A program made the translations under genes and the position numbers. Below, piece by piece: positions 61,711 through 64,000 of a stretch of 64,000 bases of DNA; positions within the stretch are counted from its first letter, which is position 1; each line of letters starts with the position of its first letter. Below the pieces are notes generated by a model. That model did no database searches and had not been told where the DNA came from. It worked only from the letters and a program-made list of their open reading frames with translations. The DNA is from Terrimesophilobacter sp044464485 (GTDB lineage: Bacteria > Actinomycetota > Actinomycetes > Actinomycetales > Microbacteriaceae): contig JBIQLG010000005.1 in the NCBI GenBank assembly GCA_044464485.1, positions 136,558-200,557 on the forward strand, given 5' to 3'.

Positions 61711-62349
61711 CTAAATGTCGATGCTCTCGCCGGGTTCCAGCGGAAAGAATTCGCCATCCCCTTCTTCGGTGGAGAATTTGATGCGGGCGTTGGCCATTGC
61801 TTTTCCCGCCGCCGACAACACCATTTCGTGCACGGGAAAACTGCGACGAGGCGCGACTTCGGTGACGTAATCCATAACCTCGCTGATCTTCAGCCACGGA
61901 GCGCCGGCGGGGGCGGCAAGGGTACCCACGGCAACGCCCTTCGGGACGGTGAACGAATCACCCGCATAGTAGAGCTCGTCGTTGACGAGAACGCCCACGT
62001 TGTCGACGATCGGAATCGACGAGTGGATGACCGCGTGCTGACCGCCGAAAAAGCGCAGAGTGAAGGGGTCTGCCGTGACCGTGTCGCCGCCGCCCACGAT
62101 TTCCACCGTGAAATCCGCCGCAGCCTGTGCCACGCCCGGTGGTCCAAAGATTCGCGCGCGCGGATTACGGTCGAGAATGCGCTCCAACTGGTCAGAGGTC
62201 CAGTGGTCCGCGTGTTCGTGGGTGATGACTATCGCCACGACATCGCTCGTTCCCACGAGAAGCGGCGTGAAGGATCCCGGATCGATGATGAGCTTCTTGC
62301 CTGCTTCTTCGACGATGACACACGCATGTTCCAGCTTGGTGACCTTCAT
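61711..62349 (-). CDS. MBL-fold metal-dependent hydrolase (UlaG-like)
   Basis: 212 residues. The metallo-beta-lactamase motif T-H-E-H-A-D-H-W (H44, H46, D48, H49) and the later A-G-D-S and H-E-M-V ligands are clear. UlaG-type enzymes are lactonase or phosphodiesterase-like; substrate unknown. It is divergent from the lipid kinase gene. Confidence 0.85.
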   Translation of the reverse strand: MKVTKLEHACVIVEEAGKKLIIDPGSFTPLLVGTSDVVAIVITHEHADHWTSDQLERILDRNPRARIFGPPGVAQAAADFTVEIVGGGDTVTADPFTLRFFGGQHAVIHSSIPIVDNVGVLVNDELYYAGDSFTVPKGVAVGTLAAPAGAPWLKISEVMDYVTEVAPRRSFPVHEMVLSAAGKAMANARIKFSTEEGDGEFFPLEPGESIDI

Positions 62350-62432
62350 GGTGCCAGCTTAAACCCGCAGCACCTGGCGGTAAATCATCCCGTCTACGCG
62401 AAAAAGTGCGCATGGACCGACATAATCATGGG

Positions 62433-63341
62433 ATGACGACCACGAAGCCGCCGCGCGTCGTTGTCGCAATTAATCCGGAAGCTTCCTTCGGTCACAGCCG
62501 TGCGGTGGGCCCAGCCGTCGTTCACACGTTGCGGGCTGCCGGCTACGAGGTCACGAGTCTCACCGAACCGGATTTCGAACAGTTGGGTGCTGCGGCGCGC
62601 GCCGCGATCGCCAGCACGCCTCACGCCTTCGTGGTCGTGGGTGGCGACGGCATGGTCAATCTCGGCGTGAATCTGGTGGGTGGAACGAGCGTGCCTCTGG
62701 GAATCGTGCCCTCCGGCACGGGAAACGACATGGCGCGCGGCCTCGGAATTCCGATCGGCAATACGGAAGGCGCCATCGAGAAGCTGCTGGACGCGTTGAG
62801 GCTTCCGCCGCGCACCATCGATGCGGGTACCGTGACCGCAGCAGACGGTTCCCGTTTATGGTTCGCGGGGATCCTTTCGGCCGGCTTCGACGCCATCGTC
62901 AACGAGCGGGCGAACCGGATGCGGTGGCCCCGGGGCCGCCAGCGATACAACCTGGCGCTCCTTCGCGAGCTCGCCCTGCTGAAACCGATCAAATATCACC
63001 TCACTGTAGACGGACACGAGTCAGAACATCAGGCGGTGCTCATCGCAGTGGCAAACAATGTGTCCCTTGGCGGAGGTATGAAGATCACTCCGGATGCCCA
63101 ACTCGACGACGGTTTGCTCGATGTTTTTGTCGTGCAGCCGCTGTCGCGAACCGCATTCCTGCGCATCTTCCCGCGTGTGTTCAAAGGCACCCACGTTACG
63201 GATCACCGCGTGTCTATTCAGCGTGCGCGCTGCGTCCGGATCGATGCGGAGAACATTGTCGCCTACGCGGACGGCGAACGTGTCGGCTCTCTGCCGCTCA
63301 CCATCGAGGTTCGGCCTGGCGCACTCACGGTGCTGGCCTAG
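62433..63341 (+). CDS. Diacylglycerol/lipid kinase family protein
   Basis: 302 residues from the ATG at 62433. The nucleotide-binding G-G-D-G (70-73) and P-S-G-T-G-N-D (93-99) define the DAGK catalytic domain, with G-F-D-A and a late K-I-T-P-D-A in the beta domain. It probably phosphorylates diacylglycerol or a related lipid. A CATAAT -10-like box lies 6 nt before the ATG. Confidence 0.88.
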   Translation: MTTTKPPRVVVAINPEASFGHSRAVGPAVVHTLRAAGYEVTSLTEPDFEQLGAAARAAIASTPHAFVVVGGDGMVNLGVNLVGGTSVPLGIVPSGTGNDMARGLGIPIGNTEGAIEKLLDALRLPPRTIDAGTVTAADGSRLWFAGILSAGFDAIVNERANRMRWPRGRQRYNLALLRELALLKPIKYHLTVDGHESEHQAVLIAVANNVSLGGGMKITPDAQLDDGLLDVFVVQPLSRTAFLRIFPRVFKGTHVTDHRVSIQRARCVRIDAENIVAYADGERVGSLPLTIEVRPGALTVLA

Positions 63342-63359
63342 GCGTTTCCTGCGCTTACC

Positions 63360-63848
63360 TCACGGCGAGGGCGTCGTCGTCGGTGTTGGGCTCGGCGGCG
63401 TGTAGTCCTGATCCGGATCGGTGACTACGCAGGAGAACAATTGGTCGGAATTCTTTTTGTCGGTTTCGGGGAATACGAGAAATTCCTGCTTCGGCTTTGT
63501 CGTGCTCTTCACCGACTTCTTGAACTCCTCGAAGGTACCCGCGCACTTTGCCGAAACCGCGTTCTGCAGGGAGCCCGCCGAGGTGATATCCGTCGCCGTG
63601 AGGGAGCCCTGAGCCAGCACAAAATACTGGTGTTTTTCGCTGCACGGCATGACCGTCACCTTTTCGACGACGTGCCCGTCGGTGGAATTGAAGGTGAAGC
63701 AGTCCTTGTCCTTCAGATCCTGAGCGGAAATGGTCGCGCGCTCGGTCACGTGACCTTTGCTGTCCCTCGTTGGACCAGAGTTTATGAGCGAGCACCCGCC
63801 GAGAGCCAAAATGACGATGGTGATCACGGGCAACAACTTCGTGCGCAT
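63360..63848 (-). CDS. Lipoprotein of unknown function (septum-formation-like)
   Basis: 162 residues with a lipoprotein signal ending L-G-G-C (Cys19). The mature part has D-L-K-D-K-D-C-F-T-F, V-M-P-C-S-E-K-H-Q-Y and A-K-C-A-G-T-F, a Cys and His pattern like the actinobacterial septum-formation family, and a Pro/Thr-rich C-terminus. The role is inferred from the pattern only. It is divergent from tRNA-Glu. Confidence 0.72.
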   Translation of the reverse strand: MRTKLLPVITIVILALGGCSLINSGPTRDSKGHVTERATISAQDLKDKDCFTFNSTDGHVVEKVTVMPCSEKHQYFVLAQGSLTATDITSAGSLQNAVSAKCAGTFEEFKKSVKSTTKPKQEFLVFPETDKKNSDQLFSCVVTDPDQDYTPPSPTPTTTPSP

Positions 63849-63882
63849 ATATACGTTCCTAGCGAAATAGCTTTCGTCGTTT

Positions 63883-63912
63883 TTGTCGGCCTGCTACGGT
63901 ATGGCATACTCT
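63883..63912 (+). promoter_or_regulatory. Promoter of tRNA-Glu
   Basis: TTGTCG (63883-63888) and TACTCT (63907-63912, TAnnnT) are separated by 18 nt and end 17 nt before the tRNA. The -35 matches TTGACA at four of six positions. Confidence 0.45.
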
Positions 63913-63929
63913 ATGAGTCCGTCCGCTTC

Positions 63930-64000
63930 GGCCCCATCGTATAGCGGCCTAGTACGCCGCCCTCTCACGGCGGTAACGCGGGTTCGAATCCCGCTGGGGT
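63930..64000 (+). tRNA. tRNA-Glu (anticodon CTC), cut by the window end
   Basis: The first 71 bases are present; the last acceptor base and discriminator lie outside. Acceptor GGCCCCA pairs with TGGGGT; the anticodon loop in C-C-G-C-C-CTCTCAC-G-G-C-G-G gives CTC for GAG codons; T arm GCGGG-TTCGAAT-CCCGC. Confidence 0.93.

Overview
This is a gene-dense, high-GC chromosomal window with no stretch over 300 bases lacking a gene. The content points to an actinobacterium of the Microbacteriaceae type: MtrA-MtrB-LpqB, WhiB1 beside a PdtaS-type kinase, DUF3499, DUF5719, an Rv3235-family protein, long-form HPF, a SecA without the C-terminal zinc motif, and many genes that begin only 6-9 nt after a TAnnnT -10 box (leaderless style). 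The genus cannot be fixed from sequence alone. I see no prophage, insertion sequence or CRISPR array; most of the window is core chromosome.

Layout. 1-7.0 kb: end of a cell-envelope glycosyltransferase-like membrane protein, DUF5719, a degenerate metallopeptidase, DUF3499, phosphomannomutase and S-adenosylhomocysteine hydrolase. 6.2-15.5 kb: an RDD protein and a SpoIIM-like protein start back to back 17 nt apart, next to a MoxR/DUF58/DUF4350/DUF4129 envelope-stress type operon; a Fur regulator with catalase sits between them. 15.7-24.2 kb: the conserved mtrA-mtrB-lpqB-comF-hpf-secA run. 24.2-29.9 kb: Rv3235-family protein, an unknown protein, a small helix-turn-helix protein, a SAF (CpaB-like) protein, a CpaE-like ATPase with an unusual Walker A, and a polytopic membrane protein. 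29.9-32.8 kb: PdtaS-type kinase, WhiB1, a membrane protein, BCP peroxiredoxin. 32.8-34.8 kb: tRNA-Lys, three small membrane proteins and a phosphoribosyltransferase.

34.9-40.5 kb: a TetR-controlled operon made of an MMPL transporter carrying an apparently dead ABC-ATPase-like tail, followed by a YhgE/Pip protein. 40.4-43.9 kb: sugar isomerase-like protein and trehalose synthesis (otsA-otsB). 43.9-57.7 kb: branched-chain amino-acid and serine synthesis (ilvD, ilvB-ilvN-ilvC, serA, leuB-ilvE) mixed with small membrane proteins, DoxX, DUF6458 and DUF2207 proteins and a fumarylacetoacetase-family hydrolase. 57.8-64 kb: gltX, a tandem repeat/hairpin element, a VOC protein, a divergent MarR/dinucleotide-binding reductase pair with two palindromic operators, tRNA-Gln, an MBL hydrolase, a lipid kinase, a lipoprotein, and a tRNA-Glu cut by the window end.

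The most unusual things are the MMPL/pseudo-ABC fusion with its YhgE partner (35.5-40.5 kb), the orphan SAF plus CpaE-like pair whose ATPase has Arg in place of the Walker A Lys (25.9-27.8 kb), and several compact operators that can be read directly from the DNA (fur-katA, tetR, marR). Family names come from recognising sequence patterns; no search was run.
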